A stretch of 64,000 nucleotides of DNA from Comamonas testosteroni (GTDB taxonomy: Bacteria; Pseudomonadota; Gammaproteobacteria; Burkholderiales; Burkholderiaceae_C). The translations under genes were made by a program, and so were the position numbers. Under the pieces are notes generated by a model. The model was not told the origin of the DNA, searched no databases, and was given only the letters and a program-made list of their open reading frames with translations. This document shows, piece after piece, positions 44,042 through 53,052 of this stretch. The stretch lies in the NCBI RefSeq assembly GCF_014076415.1, contig NZ_CP043568.1, positions 4,712,001-4,776,000 of the forward strand. The letters run 5' to 3'. Position 1 is the stretch's first letter. The number at the start of each line of letters is the position of its first letter.

Positions 44042-44049
44042 AAACAAAA
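44042..44049. repeat. Target-site duplication, left (AAACAAAA)
   Basis: AAACAAAA directly abuts the left inverted repeat of the insertion sequence and is repeated exactly at 45357-45364. Eight bases is the usual ISL3-family duplication. Confidence 0.9.
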
Positions 44050-45356
44050 GGTTCATCGAGGAATTCCGTGGAGATGAGCCCGTTCGTTTTGTAATCTGAC
44101 GACAGCGAAGCTGACATCGGAGAACAAATCAAATGCTGGACTCGAAGTTATTGCAGGCTCTTGGCGGCTGGGAGGGCTACGAGGTTGAACGTGTGCAGTG
44201 GCCCCAGGGCGATAGCCGCACCGTGTCGATCTATCTGAAGCCGCAGGCCAGCGTCATGCATTGCGAACGCTGCGGTGCGCAGTGCAGCCAAGTCCATGAG
44301 ACCACGACACGGCGCGTGCGCGATCTGGCATTGTTCGAGTACAAGGTGGTGCTGCATGTGCCGCGTCGGCGTCTGTGGTGCGATAGCTGTGGTGGCCCGC
44401 GCCTGGAGAAACTCAGCTGGCTCGGTCGCTACCAGCGCGTCACAGACCGTCTGGCACAGGCGTGCAGCCAGTTGCTTCGCAGCAGCAGCATCAAGGCAGT
44501 CGCGGCCTTCTTCGATCTTGGGTGGCACACGGTCAAGTCCATCGACAAGACCTTATTGCTGGCCACTACCGCGCAGCCGCAATGGGAGCGGATCGAGTAC
44601 TTGGCAATGGACGAGTTTGCGTTGCACAAGGGCCATCGCTACGCCACAGTCGTCATCGACCCCATCAGCCGGCAGGTGCTGTGGGTGGGGCAAGGGCGCT
44701 CACGCGAGACGGCCCGCCAGTTCTTCGAGCAGTTGCCCGTTGGCGTTGCCCAGCGCATTCGCGCGGTTGCTATCGACATGACTACTGCCTACGAGCTGGA
44801 GATCCAGGCCAACTGCCCCAACGCCGAGATCGTCTATGACCTGTTCCATGTCGTGGCCAAGTATGGCCGGGAGGTTATCGACCGAGTGCGTGTCGATCAG
44901 GCCAACTTGCTGCGCCAACAGCCCTTGGCGCGCAAGGTGCTCAAGTCCAGCCGCTGGTTGCTACTGCGCAATCGCAACAAGCTGCAGGCTCAACAAGCAG
45001 TGCAGCTCAAGGAGCTGCTGGCGGCCAATGAGCCATTAATGGCGGTATACGTCTTGCGCGATGAGCTAAAACAGCTGTGGTTTTACCGTCGTCCGGCTTG
45101 GGCGCATCGCGCCTGGCAGCACTGGTGTGAGCAAGCGCGCCAAAGCGGTATTACAGCACTGAGCACCTTTGCTCAGCGCTTGCAAAGCTACCTGCACGGG
45201 ATCATCGCCCGATGCCGGCATCCGTTGAACACAAGTGTTGTCGAGGGCATCAACAACACCATCAAGGTCATCAAGCGCCGGGCCTATGGCTACCGCGATC
45301 AGGACTATTTCTTTCTGAAGATTCGCGCAGCCTTCCCCGGTAATGCGCGATGAACC
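44050..45356 (+). mobile_element. ISL3-family insertion sequence, complete (1307 bp)
   Basis: The ends are GGTTCATCGAGGAATTCCG on the left and, inverted, GGTTCATCGCGCATTACCG on the right; they match at about 18 of the first 23 bases. An 8-bp direct repeat AAACAAAA flanks the element. The single transposase frame is intact and its stop codon lies in the right inverted repeat. Insertion took place at the T-tract side of the terminator of the permease gene and left that terminator usable. The intact ends and target duplication suggest recent movement. Confidence 0.92.
44133..45353 (+). CDS. ISL3-family transposase
   Basis: A 406-residue transposase. The N-terminus has a zinc-ribbon (CERCGAQCSQV and CDSCGGPR), followed by a helix-turn-helix and the DDE_Tnp_ISL3 catalytic region, with VAIDMTTAYELEI, YDLFHVVAKYG and the C-terminal VVEGINNTIKVIKRRAYGYRD containing the last acidic residue. 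Length and motifs are normal, so it is probably active. It is the only gene in the insertion sequence. Confidence 0.95.
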   Translation: MLDSKLLQALGGWEGYEVERVQWPQGDSRTVSIYLKPQASVMHCERCGAQCSQVHETTTRRVRDLALFEYKVVLHVPRRRLWCDSCGGPRLEKLSWLGRYQRVTDRLAQACSQLLRSSSIKAVAAFFDLGWHTVKSIDKTLLLATTAQPQWERIEYLAMDEFALHKGHRYATVVIDPISRQVLWVGQGRSRETARQFFEQLPVGVAQRIRAVAIDMTTAYELEIQANCPNAEIVYDLFHVVAKYGREVIDRVRVDQANLLRQQPLARKVLKSSRWLLLRNRNKLQAQQAVQLKELLAANEPLMAVYVLRDELKQLWFYRRPAWAHRAWQHWCEQARQSGITALSTFAQRLQSYLHGIIARCRHPLNTSVVEGINNTIKVIKRRAYGYRDQDYFFLKIRAAFPGNAR

Positions 45357-45364
45357 AAACAAAA
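45357..45364. repeat. Target-site duplication, right (AAACAAAA)
   Basis: Exact copy of the left duplication, directly after the right inverted repeat. It overlaps the A-rich arm of the permease terminator. Confidence 0.9.
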
Positions 45365-45392
45365 AGCCCCGGACTCAGGGTCCGGGGCTTTT
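45362..45392 (-). terminator. Terminator of the amino-acid permease gene
   Basis: AAAAGCCCCGGAC pairs with GTCCGGGGCTTTT; read on the minus strand it ends in a T-run. The insertion sequence lies immediately beyond it. Confidence 0.88.
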
Positions 45393-45402
45393 GCTGGTCT
45401 CA

Positions 45403-46839
45403 TCAATTCTTGCGCAGCTTGGGCGGTGCCAGCTCGTCTAGCAGGCCCTCGGGACTCATTCCGCGCCGCAACGCCTGGCGCACGCGATAGGCAATCAGCA
45501 AGATGCACAGGCTGGCCACACCCAGGGCAAGCGGAGTGCGCTGTTCGGGAATGAAGCCCATGGCCACCACGATGGACAGCATGCCCGCAATCGCCAGCCA
45601 GGTCAGATAAGGGAAGCACCACATGCGCACCTTGAGCAGATGCGGCGCTTCGCGCTCCAGACGCGAGCGCAGGCGCAGCTGGGAGATCGCAATCAGGATA
45701 TAGACAAAGATGGCAACCGTTCCGTAGGAGTTCACGAGAAAGGCGAACACCTTGTCGGGAGACAGATAGGACATGACGATGGCACCGTAGCCGAACAATG
45801 TGGCCACCAGAATCGCGTACACGGGCACGCCATTGCGGCTGACCTGGGCCAGCACCTTGGGTGCATCGCCGCGTCGCGTCAGCGCAAACAGCATGCGCGA
45901 CGAAGCATAAAGCCCGGAGTTGAGCGCCGACAGCACGGCGGTCAGCACCACTGCATTCATGATCTGGGCAGCGGCCGGCACGCCCATGGCATCGAGAGCG
46001 CTGACATAGGGCATGGACATGCCCGTGGAGTTCCATGGCACCAGGCAGGCCACCAGCAGCACCGATCCCACGTAGAACACCAGCACGCGCAGGATGACCG
46101 AATTCGTGGCCTTGGCCACGGCCTTCTGAGGCTCGGCGGTTTCAGCCGCCGCAATCGTCACGATCTCCGCGCCGAAATAGAAGCCGGTCGCGGCCACGGC
46201 CCCCGTGAGCACCGGAACAATGCCGTTGGGCATGAAGCCGCCGTTCTGGCTCAGATTGGCGACATGCATTCCGCCACTCCCCGGAGTCAGGCCCAGCACA
46301 TAGACACCGGCGATGAACAGAAACACCACGATGGCCGCCACCTTCACGGAAGCCAGCCAGAACTCGCATTCGCCAAAGGACTTGACCGAGACCAGATTGG
46401 TCAGCGTCATCATGACCAGCAGGACCAGGCTGATGCTCCAGGCCGGTACGTCGGGCAGCCAGTAGCGCACCAGCTCTGCCCCCGCCACCGCTTCGATCGC
46501 CACGACGATGACCCAGAAATACCAGTACATCCAGCCCGTCAGAAATCCCGCCAGCTGACCCACGGCGGGCCGGTCGCGCCATGCTTCCCGGGCGTACTCG
46601 TAAAAGGAGCCCCCTGTCATGGAGCAGGCCATCTCGCCCAGCATGCGCATGACCAGCACCACCAGCAGGCCGGTGATCAGAAAAGAGATGACAGCCGCCG
46701 GCCCGGCCGACTTGATGACCACGCCGCTGCCGACGAAGAGCCCGGCACCGATGACGCCGCCCAGGGCAATCATGGTCATGTGCCGCTGCTTGAGACTGTG
46801 CGACAGCCCGTCCGGCGACGAATGCGGATTTCCAATCAT
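45403..46839 (-). CDS. Amino-acid permease (APC superfamily, GabP/AnsP-like)
   Basis: A 478-residue permease with about twelve transmembrane helices. The first helix carries the APC signature (MIALGGVIGAGLFVGSGVVI) and the region ALNSGLYASSRMLFALTRRGDAPK is typical of the amino-acid transporter family. The start at 46839 has AGGAGA 7 bases upstream. Its place in the taurine locus suggests import of an amino acid or amine, perhaps taurine, alanine or GABA, but the substrate cannot be read from the sequence. Confidence 0.88.
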   Translation of the reverse strand: MIGNPHSSPDGLSHSLKQRHMTMIALGGVIGAGLFVGSGVVIKSAGPAAVISFLITGLLVVLVMRMLGEMACSMTGGSFYEYAREAWRDRPAVGQLAGFLTGWMYWYFWVIVVAIEAVAGAELVRYWLPDVPAWSISLVLLVMMTLTNLVSVKSFGECEFWLASVKVAAIVVFLFIAGVYVLGLTPGSGGMHVANLSQNGGFMPNGIVPVLTGAVAATGFYFGAEIVTIAAAETAEPQKAVAKATNSVILRVLVFYVGSVLLVACLVPWNSTGMSMPYVSALDAMGVPAAAQIMNAVVLTAVLSALNSGLYASSRMLFALTRRGDAPKVLAQVSRNGVPVYAILVATLFGYGAIVMSYLSPDKVFAFLVNSYGTVAIFVYILIAISQLRLRSRLEREAPHLLKVRMWCFPYLTWLAIAGMLSIVVAMGFIPEQRTPLALGVASLCILLIAYRVRQALRRGMSPEGLLDELAPPKLRKN

Positions 46840-47028
46840 TTTTGTCTCCTGTCTTGCCGGCCTGGAAATGCCGGTCGCCACGGCTTTATGTATCGGATCG
46901 CGCCTTGCTGTTCATGCAGGCCGTTGCCGTGGTCGTTCAGTTATCTGCTTGAAAATTGTCGTGTGAAGCCCTGCGTGCAACACCTCCCACCGTAAGGCAG
47001 GAAGGTGTGCACGCATGCCTGGCGTGTG

Positions 47029-47427
47029 TCAGGAAAGCGCCACTGGAGGACGATCCTTGCGGTAGGCGTTCTTGACGGCGATCTTGCCGTCGCGGAAGGT
47101 GAACACATCGACCATGCGAGCTTCCACACGCAGGCCGTCGGCCTTGGTGCCTTTGAAGGTGCTTTCAGAAACACCGCGCGCGCCCTGGACAAAATGCTCT
47201 CCATCCACCCAGGCGGCATCGGGGAAGACCTGCCAGGCCAGCTGAAAGCCTTCGCGCACGGCCTCGCGGCCCACGAAGCTGCGCCCCATCAGATCAGGGC
47301 CGGCAACGGCGTGAAACTCGCATTCGTCGGCCATGAAGTCCATCAATGCGTCAATGTCATGCCGATTCCACGCGTCGGAGAAACGCGCCAGGAACTGGAC
47401 ATCGGGTTGGGATTCTTGCTTGCTCAT
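47029..47427 (-). CDS. SnoaL/NTF2-fold protein, candidate taurine dehydrogenase small subunit (TauX)
   Basis: A 132-residue SnoaL-like protein (FLARFSDAWNRHDIDALMDFMADECEFHAV; later FREGKIAVK-type FRDGKIAVKNAYR). The start at 47427 has GGAGAGC 7 bases upstream. The fold is used by many enzymes and by accessory subunits. Two facts suggest TauX: a TauR-like direct repeat 117 bp upstream on its own strand, matching the one before tauA, and a divergent FAD oxidoreductase gene that could be TauY. The assignment is inference; a free-standing isomerase-like protein is the alternative. Confidence 0.7.
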   Translation of the reverse strand: MSKQESQPDVQFLARFSDAWNRHDIDALMDFMADECEFHAVAGPDLMGRSFVGREAVREGFQLAWQVFPDAAWVDGEHFVQGARGVSESTFKGTKADGLRVEARMVDVFTFRDGKIAVKNAYRKDRPPVALS

Positions 47428-48167
47428 ATGCTCTCCAGATTGCTGTCATGTCATGGGGGCCGACCATCGCAAAAGCGACCCCTTTCGATCGAAAAATGCC
47501 TGAAATTCCGATGGTTCATGGTAGGTAGCACTGGCTCCATTTCGTAGGGCCAGTTGCCGGCTATCGTTAAGTCCAAGACCTTGTCGCGCAAGGCGCGGAT
47601 ACCTCGCGAAATGACGGCGGCGCGCACCGGAAAATGCCTTGAGAAAGTCCGCTTCTCCTCTGAGCGCGACGCTCTGCCGCAGCTCTTGCGGACGCAGACC
47701 GAAGCCCGTCGGCAAACGCCTCTTCTGCCGCTTCCTTTAGGTGAAAACGATAGGAGAGCATCAACACGCTCAATGCGGTCATCGCCGCCACAGGCGCAGG
47801 GAAAGTTCACGGCCACGCCCGCTGGCTGCACGGGTTTCGGTGGGCTCCAATGCATTCCCTGAGGTTGCGACCGACACAGCCAGGTCATTCCGGCCTGAAG
47901 CAGGCCTGCCCGACGAGCGCGACTCTATGGGTCGCCCAGTTGGCAAGAGACTCGCCGCAACCCACCTGCGGCAATCCCGAGATTCGGATGGCCAGGCTTG
48001 CATGCTGGCTCCATCAAAACCTGTGCCGTGGCCCTAACCAGCGACACAGGGGGCTGGCTATGCTGCTCTCGACATCGCAAGCAGTGCATCTGCATTGACT
48101 TTGCGTCCATCAATTCCATAGCAATAGAGCGCCGCTTCAAACGCAGCCACACCAGGAGACGACCGCC
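47428..48167. other. Long divergent intergenic region between the SnoaL gene and the FAD oxidoreductase gene
   Basis: 740 bp. It contains the direct-repeat box at 47544-47576. Several short overlapping frames exist on the minus strand around 47450-47890, none with a good start or recognisable product. The rest shows no clear repeat. It may hold a decayed gene or a long leader. Confidence 0.5.
47544..47576 (-). promoter_or_regulatory. TauR-like direct-repeat box upstream of the SnoaL gene
   Basis: Read on the minus strand: TTGGACTTAA, 13 bp, CTGGCCCTAC. The repeat starts are 23 bp apart. The box at 49941-49973 before tauA has the same spacing and 26 of 33 identical bases. It points toward the SnoaL gene, 117 bp away. 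Confidence 0.65.
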
Positions 48168-49589
48168 ATGAAAGCCGAGGACATCCGCCCCAGCCATCTG
48201 AATCCATACGACCCGCAGTACGACCCCCTGGTTGCAAGAAACCCCGGACATGGCGCCGGCTACGCTCCGACCTACTGGGTAGGGACGGCAGGCCGGCCAC
48301 CCGAGGACGATGGTCCGGTCTGCGGCGACATGGAGGCCGATGTGGTCATCGTGGGCTCGGGCTTCACGGGCCTGTCCACGGCCCTGTTCCTGGCCCGCGA
48401 ACACGGCATTCGCGCCGTGGTTCTCGAAGCCAACCAGAGCGCCTGGGGCTGCACCAGCCGCAACGGCGGCCAGGGCCAGAATGCCAGCGGCCGCCTCTAT
48501 CGCTCGCAGTGGATAGAGCGCTGGGGCAAGGACACAGCCCTGAAACTTGATGCGGAAATCCGCGAAGGATTCGACACGTTCAAAAAACTGGTTGCGGAGT
48601 TTCCAGAATGCGAGCCGCAGCCGGGAGGGCATTTGTATATTGCCCACCGCGACAGAAAAATGGATTTTCTGCGCAACGAGACCCGCGTCATGCGCGAAGT
48701 CTTCGGCTACGACGCCCGCATACTCAGCGTCGACGCAGTGCGCCGCGACTATGTCGACGACGCCGACTGCCGTGGCGCGATGCATGAGCCCGACGGCATT
48801 GGCGTGCATCCGCTCAAGCTGGCATTCGGCTATCTGCGCAAGGCCCGCGAGCTGGGAGTGAAGGTGCATCCCGCCAGTCCCGTGCTGGGCATGGAGACAC
48901 GCAACGGCGTGCATTACCTCCAGACACCGGGCGGCACGGTCAAGGCACGCGCCGTCGGCTTTGCCACCGGCGGCTATACCAGCAACGGCCTGCACCCCAG
49001 CCTGCGCTCCAAAATCATGCCGATTCTCTCGAACTCGCTGGTCACCAGGCCCTTGACGCAAGAAGAGCTGGCCGCCACCAATTTCAAGACCACGCAGGTC
49101 ATCACCGACACCCGTACCCTGCGCTTTTACTACCGCAAGCTGCCCGACAACCGCGTGCAGATCGGCAGCCGCAGCTCGATCACCGGAGCCGATGCGCCCA
49201 ATCCGGTCCATATGGCCAAGCTGGTCGAGGGCCTGCACCACAAGTTCCCGGCCCTCAAGGGAATCCAGGTGGACTACTCCTGGTGGGGCTGGGTCGATGT
49301 AAGCCACGACATGATGCCGCGCATCACCCAGCCCGATCCAAGGGAAAGCGTCTTCTATGCGGTCGGCTATGGCGGCAACGGCGTGTCGTTCTCTGCGCAT
49401 GCAGGCCGTCGCATGGCCCAGCGCATCGCAGGTCAGAACCTCAAGGCCTTCGAGTTGCCAATCTACAACTCATCGCTCGAATATCCGAATGTGTTCAATA
49501 TGGTGCGCTCGGAGGCGTTTGCACCATTTCGCCGCATGGGCCAGCGCTTTCTCTACCACTGGTATCACATGAACGACGAGAAGAGCTGA
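48168..49589 (+). CDS. FAD-dependent oxidoreductase of the DAO family, candidate taurine dehydrogenase large subunit (TauY)
   Basis: A 473-residue flavoprotein. The FAD-binding beta-alpha-beta motif is ADVVIVGSGFTGLSTALFLA near residue 57, then SRNGGQGQNASGR, and the C-terminal flavin loop is VGYGGNGVSFSAHAGRRMAQ. AGGAGA lies 8 bases before the ATG. The family oxidises amines and amino acids. Between a SnoaL gene and tauABC, and with xsc and pta nearby, oxidative deamination of taurine to sulfoacetaldehyde is the best fit. A gamma-glutamylputrescine- or glycine-type oxidase is the alternative. Confidence 0.8.
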   Translation: MKAEDIRPSHLNPYDPQYDPLVARNPGHGAGYAPTYWVGTAGRPPEDDGPVCGDMEADVVIVGSGFTGLSTALFLAREHGIRAVVLEANQSAWGCTSRNGGQGQNASGRLYRSQWIERWGKDTALKLDAEIREGFDTFKKLVAEFPECEPQPGGHLYIAHRDRKMDFLRNETRVMREVFGYDARILSVDAVRRDYVDDADCRGAMHEPDGIGVHPLKLAFGYLRKARELGVKVHPASPVLGMETRNGVHYLQTPGGTVKARAVGFATGGYTSNGLHPSLRSKIMPILSNSLVTRPLTQEELAATNFKTTQVITDTRTLRFYYRKLPDNRVQIGSRSSITGADAPNPVHMAKLVEGLHHKFPALKGIQVDYSWWGWVDVSHDMMPRITQPDPRESVFYAVGYGGNGVSFSAHAGRRMAQRIAGQNLKAFELPIYNSSLEYPNVFNMVRSEAFAPFRRMGQRFLYHWYHMNDEKS

Positions 49590-49622
49590 CCCTGCCAGCC
49601 GCCGTTCGGGCTTCACGCAACG

Positions 49623-49655
49623 AAAAGCACCTTCCTCGAGGAAGGTGCTTTTTTT
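49623..49655 (+). terminator. Terminator after the FAD oxidoreductase gene
   Basis: A perfect 26-bp palindrome, AAGCACCTTCCTC and its complement, followed by seven T, 33 bp after the stop. Confidence 0.92.
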
Positions 49656-49940
49656 CATCCTATCTGCGGATGCGGTACAGCGCACACCCCGGCGCCCCGG
49701 CCACAGGAAAACCGCCTCTCTGGCATGCATATTGCGCAAGCATTCATGCCTCTCGGACAGCCCGATCCTCCCGCATCTGTCTGCGATCAGTGAAACCACC
49801 TAAGCCCATGCAGACGTCGCAAAAATGCCCTCCACCAGAACCGAGATATCCCGCGCAAGCCGCGCCATGCAAGGCTTTGCAATGCACGGTCGCGGTGCAC
49901 GCCAATCCATGCTGCACGCACCATCCGGGACCATGCGCGA

Positions 49941-49973
49941 CTGGACCTAACGATTCACATCAACTGGCCCTAC
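49941..49973 (+). promoter_or_regulatory. TauR-like direct-repeat box upstream of tauA
   Basis: CTGGACCTAA, 13 bp, CTGGCCCTAC, 180 bp before the tauA start. From memory, described TauR sites are direct repeats of CTGGAC(C/T)TAA, and the first half matches that exactly. The same box is found before the SnoaL gene. Confidence 0.7.
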
Positions 49974-50152
49974 TGGCTTCACAAGGTTGCTCACTACGAT
50001 CCGCTGAGAAAGCTCTTTGAGCCTCGCGATGCGGCTTTCAACCGGTTCAGCCAGAAGCGGGAATGGGAAAACAGTCAGCAAGAGTGAGCACAGCAAGGGT
50101 TCTCTGGTCTAAGTCTTCAACCGATATCGCTCTAACCATGGAGAAATTGGCA

Positions 50153-51160
50153 ATGAAAATGCAAAAACGATGGATGCTGAAAGCGGGTGTTGCGACGGCG
50201 GCACTGGCCATGACAGGCTTCGCGCTGGCGCAGCAGAAAACCGTGACCTTCGCCAACCAGGACATGCTGGTGCCTCTGCGCCTGGTCATGGAATCGGGTG
50301 AAGTGGAAAAGGAGACGGGCTACAAGATCAACTGGCGCATGTTCTCGGGCGGCGGCGACGTGATACGGGCGATGGCCTCGGGCGACGTGCAGATGGGAGA
50401 GGTGGGCTCCAGCCCGCTGACCGCAGCGGCCAGCCAGGGGCAGGACATCAAGCTGCTCTGGATCTCTGCAGACATCGCCAGTGCCGAAGCCCTGGTGGCA
50501 CGCGATGGCGGCGGCATCAGCAGTTTCAAGAGCATGGAGGGCAAGCGCATAGGCGTGCCGTTCGTCTCCACCGCGCACTACCAGCTGGTCGCTGCCCTGG
50601 GCAAGGAAGGCGTTGACGCACGCAAGGTCAACATCATGAACATGCGCCCGCCAGAGATTGCCGCAGCCTGGGAGCGCGGCGATATCGACGGCACCTTTGT
50701 CTGGGATCCGGTACTGGCCAAGGTCAAGCAAAAGGGCAAGGTGATTGCCACCTCCGGCTCCATTGCGCAGATGGGCTATCCCACCTTCGAGGGCATTGCC
50801 GTGAGCAGCAAGTTCGCCCAGGAAAACCCCCAGTTCATGGTGGCGTTCATCAAGGCCCTGAATCGGGCCAGCGCCCAGGTGCGCGACAACCTGGCCACGT
50901 GGACTCCCGATTCGCCCGAGATCAAGGCCATTGCCAAATGGAGCAAGGCCGACCCCAAGGACGTGCCCGCAGCCATGGCGCTTTACCGCTTCCCCAGCGC
51001 TGAAGAGCAGCTCGGCGTGCAGTGGCTGGAAGGCGGTGCGGCCAAGGCCATGACCAATACCGCAACGTTTCTGAAGTCACAAGGTCGGATTCAGGAGGTC
51101 AAGCCCGACTACGCTGCGTACGTGACCAGCAGCTATGTCAAGCAGGCAATCGGCCGCTGA
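50153..51160 (+). CDS. tauA: Taurine ABC transporter, periplasmic binding protein
   Basis: A 335-residue solute-binding protein with a signal peptide (MLKAGVATAALAMTGFALA, cleavage after ALA near residue 26). The NMT1/TauA-type fold is clear: VTFANQDMLVPLRLVMESGEVEKE, then GDVQMGEVGSSPLTAAASQG and VPFVSTAHYQLV. These loops match TauA proteins that bind the sulfonate. Start 50153 is preferred because GGAG lies 9 bases upstream; ATGs at 50138 and 50159 are in frame. It is the first gene of tauABC. Taurine is inferred from xsc and pta in the same locus. Confidence 0.88.
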   Translation: MKMQKRWMLKAGVATAALAMTGFALAQQKTVTFANQDMLVPLRLVMESGEVEKETGYKINWRMFSGGGDVIRAMASGDVQMGEVGSSPLTAAASQGQDIKLLWISADIASAEALVARDGGGISSFKSMEGKRIGVPFVSTAHYQLVAALGKEGVDARKVNIMNMRPPEIAAAWERGDIDGTFVWDPVLAKVKQKGKVIATSGSIAQMGYPTFEGIAVSSKFAQENPQFMVAFIKALNRASAQVRDNLATWTPDSPEIKAIAKWSKADPKDVPAAMALYRFPSAEEQLGVQWLEGGAAKAMTNTATFLKSQGRIQEVKPDYAAYVTSSYVKQAIGR

Positions 51161-51226
51161 CTGCCCGCCCACGACGGCCAGCGCCGTCGTGGCTCCCAGC
51201 TTTGTTTCACATAGGAGGGCAATGTC

Positions 51227-52015
51227 ATGCCGACTCTGGATATACGTGACCTGACCGTCAATTACGAGGTCAAGGGCGGACACTTGCAAGCCCTGGCGCC
51301 CGTCAACCTGACCATGAACGAAGGCGACTTCGTGGTCGCTCTGGGTGCATCGGGCTGCGGCAAGACAACACTGCTCAACTGCATGGCTGGCTTTCTGGCA
51401 CCGTCCAGCGGCCAGATCCTGCTGGACGGCAAACCCATTCAGGGCCCCGGAGCCAATCAAGGGGTGGTGTTTCAGAAGCATGCGCTGATGCCATGGCTCA
51501 ATGTGATCGACAACGTCGCACTGGGATTGCGCATGCGCGGCATGGATCTGAAGGCGCGCACACAGATCGCCGAAGAGAAGCTGGCCGTCGTGGGCTTGCA
51601 GAGCTACGCCAGGCGTGCCGTCTATGAACTGTCTGGAGGCATGCAGCAGCGTGTCGGCATTGCCCGTGCGCTGGCCAACGATCCCGCACTGCTGCTGATG
51701 GACGAGCCCATGGGTGCACTGGATGCCTTCACGCGCGAGCAGGTTCAGGAAATCCTGCTGCGCGTATGGCATGCCACCCACAAGATGGTGTTCTTCATCA
51801 CCCACTCGGTGGAAGAGGCGCTGTTTCTCGCCAGCCGGCTGATCGTCATGAGCCCCAGCCCGGGCCGCATCTCCCATGTCTACGACGACATGCCCTTCTG
51901 CCATGAGTTTCTGCGCACCGGCGATGCGCGTGCCGTCAAGTCGCGCCCCGACTTCATCAGGATGCGCGAAGAAGTTCTGAGTCTGATTCACCACCGGGAG
52001 CCTGCCAATGTCTGA
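51227..52015 (+). CDS. tauB: Taurine ABC transporter, ATP-binding protein
   Basis: A 262-residue ATPase subunit. Walker A is [11 protein letters not shown] near residue 43, the signature is [15 protein letters not shown] and Walker B is [12 protein letters not shown]; the H-loop is [13 protein letters not shown]. The last 8 bp overlap tauC. The sequence is of the nitrate/sulfonate/taurine class. AGGAGGG is 9 bases before the ATG, a strong ribosome binding site. Confidence 0.92.
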   Translation: MPTLDIRDLTVNYEVKGGHLQALAPVNLTMNEGDFVVALGASGCGKTTLLNCMAGFLAPSSGQILLDGKPIQGPGANQGVVFQKHALMPWLNVIDNVALGLRMRGMDLKARTQIAEEKLAVVGLQSYARRAVYELSGGMQQRVGIARALANDPALLLMDEPMGALDAFTREQVQEILLRVWHATHKMVFFITHSVEEALFLASRLIVMSPSPGRISHVYDDMPFCHEFLRTGDARAVKSRPDFIRMREEVLSLIHHREPANV

Positions 52016-52889
52016 AGCAGTCCAAATCAACCATCTGCCCACCGCGACAGCGCGCGTGCAGCCCAAGGCCACTGCCCCGCAGGCGTCAGGACCGGTGAAG
52101 ACCAGTCGCTTCAAGACCCCTGGTGAAGGCTCCAGCCTCTCTATCAGCATCGTCACCGTGGCCGTGCTGCTGGCACTGTGGTTCGCCGCCACCAATCTCG
52201 GCTGGATCAAGCCCTTGTTCCTGCCCAGCCCGCAGGCGGTGTTCCAGCAGTTCTATGAGTACCTGACCGGGCAGGCCAACGACAAACCGCTGTGGCAGCA
52301 CTTCTCGGCAAGTCTGCTGCGCGTGACCGTGGCGTTCTGGCTGGCCTTCCTGATTGCGGTTCCGCTGGGCATTGCGATGGGGATGTCACGCATCGCACGC
52401 GGCATCTTCGACCCACCCATCGAGTTCTACCGCCCTCTGCCGCCACTGGCCTATCTGCCGCTGATCATCATCTGGTTCGGCATCGATGAAACGCCGAAGA
52501 TTCTGCTGATCTTCCTGAGCTGCTTTGCGCCCTTGGCCCTGGCGGCCCGCTCGGGCATGCGCAGCGCAGCACAGGAGCAGATCAATGCCGCCTATTCGAT
52601 GGGTGCGAGCTACTTCCAGGTGATCCGCCATGTGATCTTGCCGGCGGCCCTGCCCGACATTCTGGTGGGCATGCGCATTGCCATCGGCTTTGGCTGGACA
52701 ACTCTGGTTGCCGCCGAAATGGTGGCAGCGAACGTGGGTCTGGGTCAGATGGTGCTCAACGCCTCGAACTTCCTGCGCACCGACATCGTGATCATGGGCA
52801 TCATCGTCATCGGTGTGATCGCCTATGTCTTCGACCTGTTCATGCGCTGGGTCGAAAAGCGCCTGGTTCCATGGAAGGGGCGCATGTAA
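52008..52889 (+). CDS. tauC: Taurine ABC transporter, permease
   Basis: A 293-residue inner-membrane permease with about six helices and the BPD_transp_1 EAA-type loop ([32 protein letters not shown]) near residues 195-225 (read in two parts). It overlaps tauB by 8 bp, so the two are coupled. The N-terminal 40 residues are polar and cytosolic. The gene is convergent with cobT, 163 bp away. Confidence 0.9.
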   Translation: MSEAVQINHLPTATARVQPKATAPQASGPVKTSRFKTPGEGSSLSISIVTVAVLLALWFAATNLGWIKPLFLPSPQAVFQQFYEYLTGQANDKPLWQHFSASLLRVTVAFWLAFLIAVPLGIAMGMSRIARGIFDPPIEFYRPLPPLAYLPLIIIWFGIDETPKILLIFLSCFAPLALAARSGMRSAAQEQINAAYSMGASYFQVIRHVILPAALPDILVGMRIAIGFGWTTLVAAEMVAANVGLGQMVLNASNFLRTDIVIMGIIVIGVIAYVFDLFMRWVEKRLVPWKGRM

Positions 52890-53052
52890 GTCCGGCCGAT
52901 TCCCCGACGGGGATGTCTGCGGCAAGCAGACAGCGGGCAGGCATTGCGCCTTCCCGCTTTTCTGTTTTCCGTTTTTTCGGCTTTTCGGCTTTTCGGTTTG
53001 TTGCCTGGGCTTGCCCGGCCTTGTGCGATACCTGTCGCACCCTCCGTCCGGG

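Larger units (their letters stand above)
49590..50152. other. Leader region of the tau transport operon
   Basis: 563 bp. It holds a strong terminator at 49623-49655 and the direct-repeat box at 49941-49973. A frame without ATG runs to a stop at 50087 and looks superficially protein-like, but part of it is the direct-repeat box itself. I see no real gene. Confidence 0.55.

Noticed and set aside
47446..47888. Overlapping short minus-strand frames between the SnoaL and FAD oxidoreductase genes
   Set aside because: No ribosome binding site, no recognisable motif and three frames equally open. Treated as non-coding.
49860..50087. A protein-like frame ending at 50087 (…INWPYWLHKVAHYDPLRK…) before tauA, possibly a small gene or pseudogene
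   Set aside because: It has no ATG or GTG start, and its LDLTI-NWPY part is the direct-repeat box, which recurs as DNA before the SnoaL gene. Regulatory sequence explains it better than coding.
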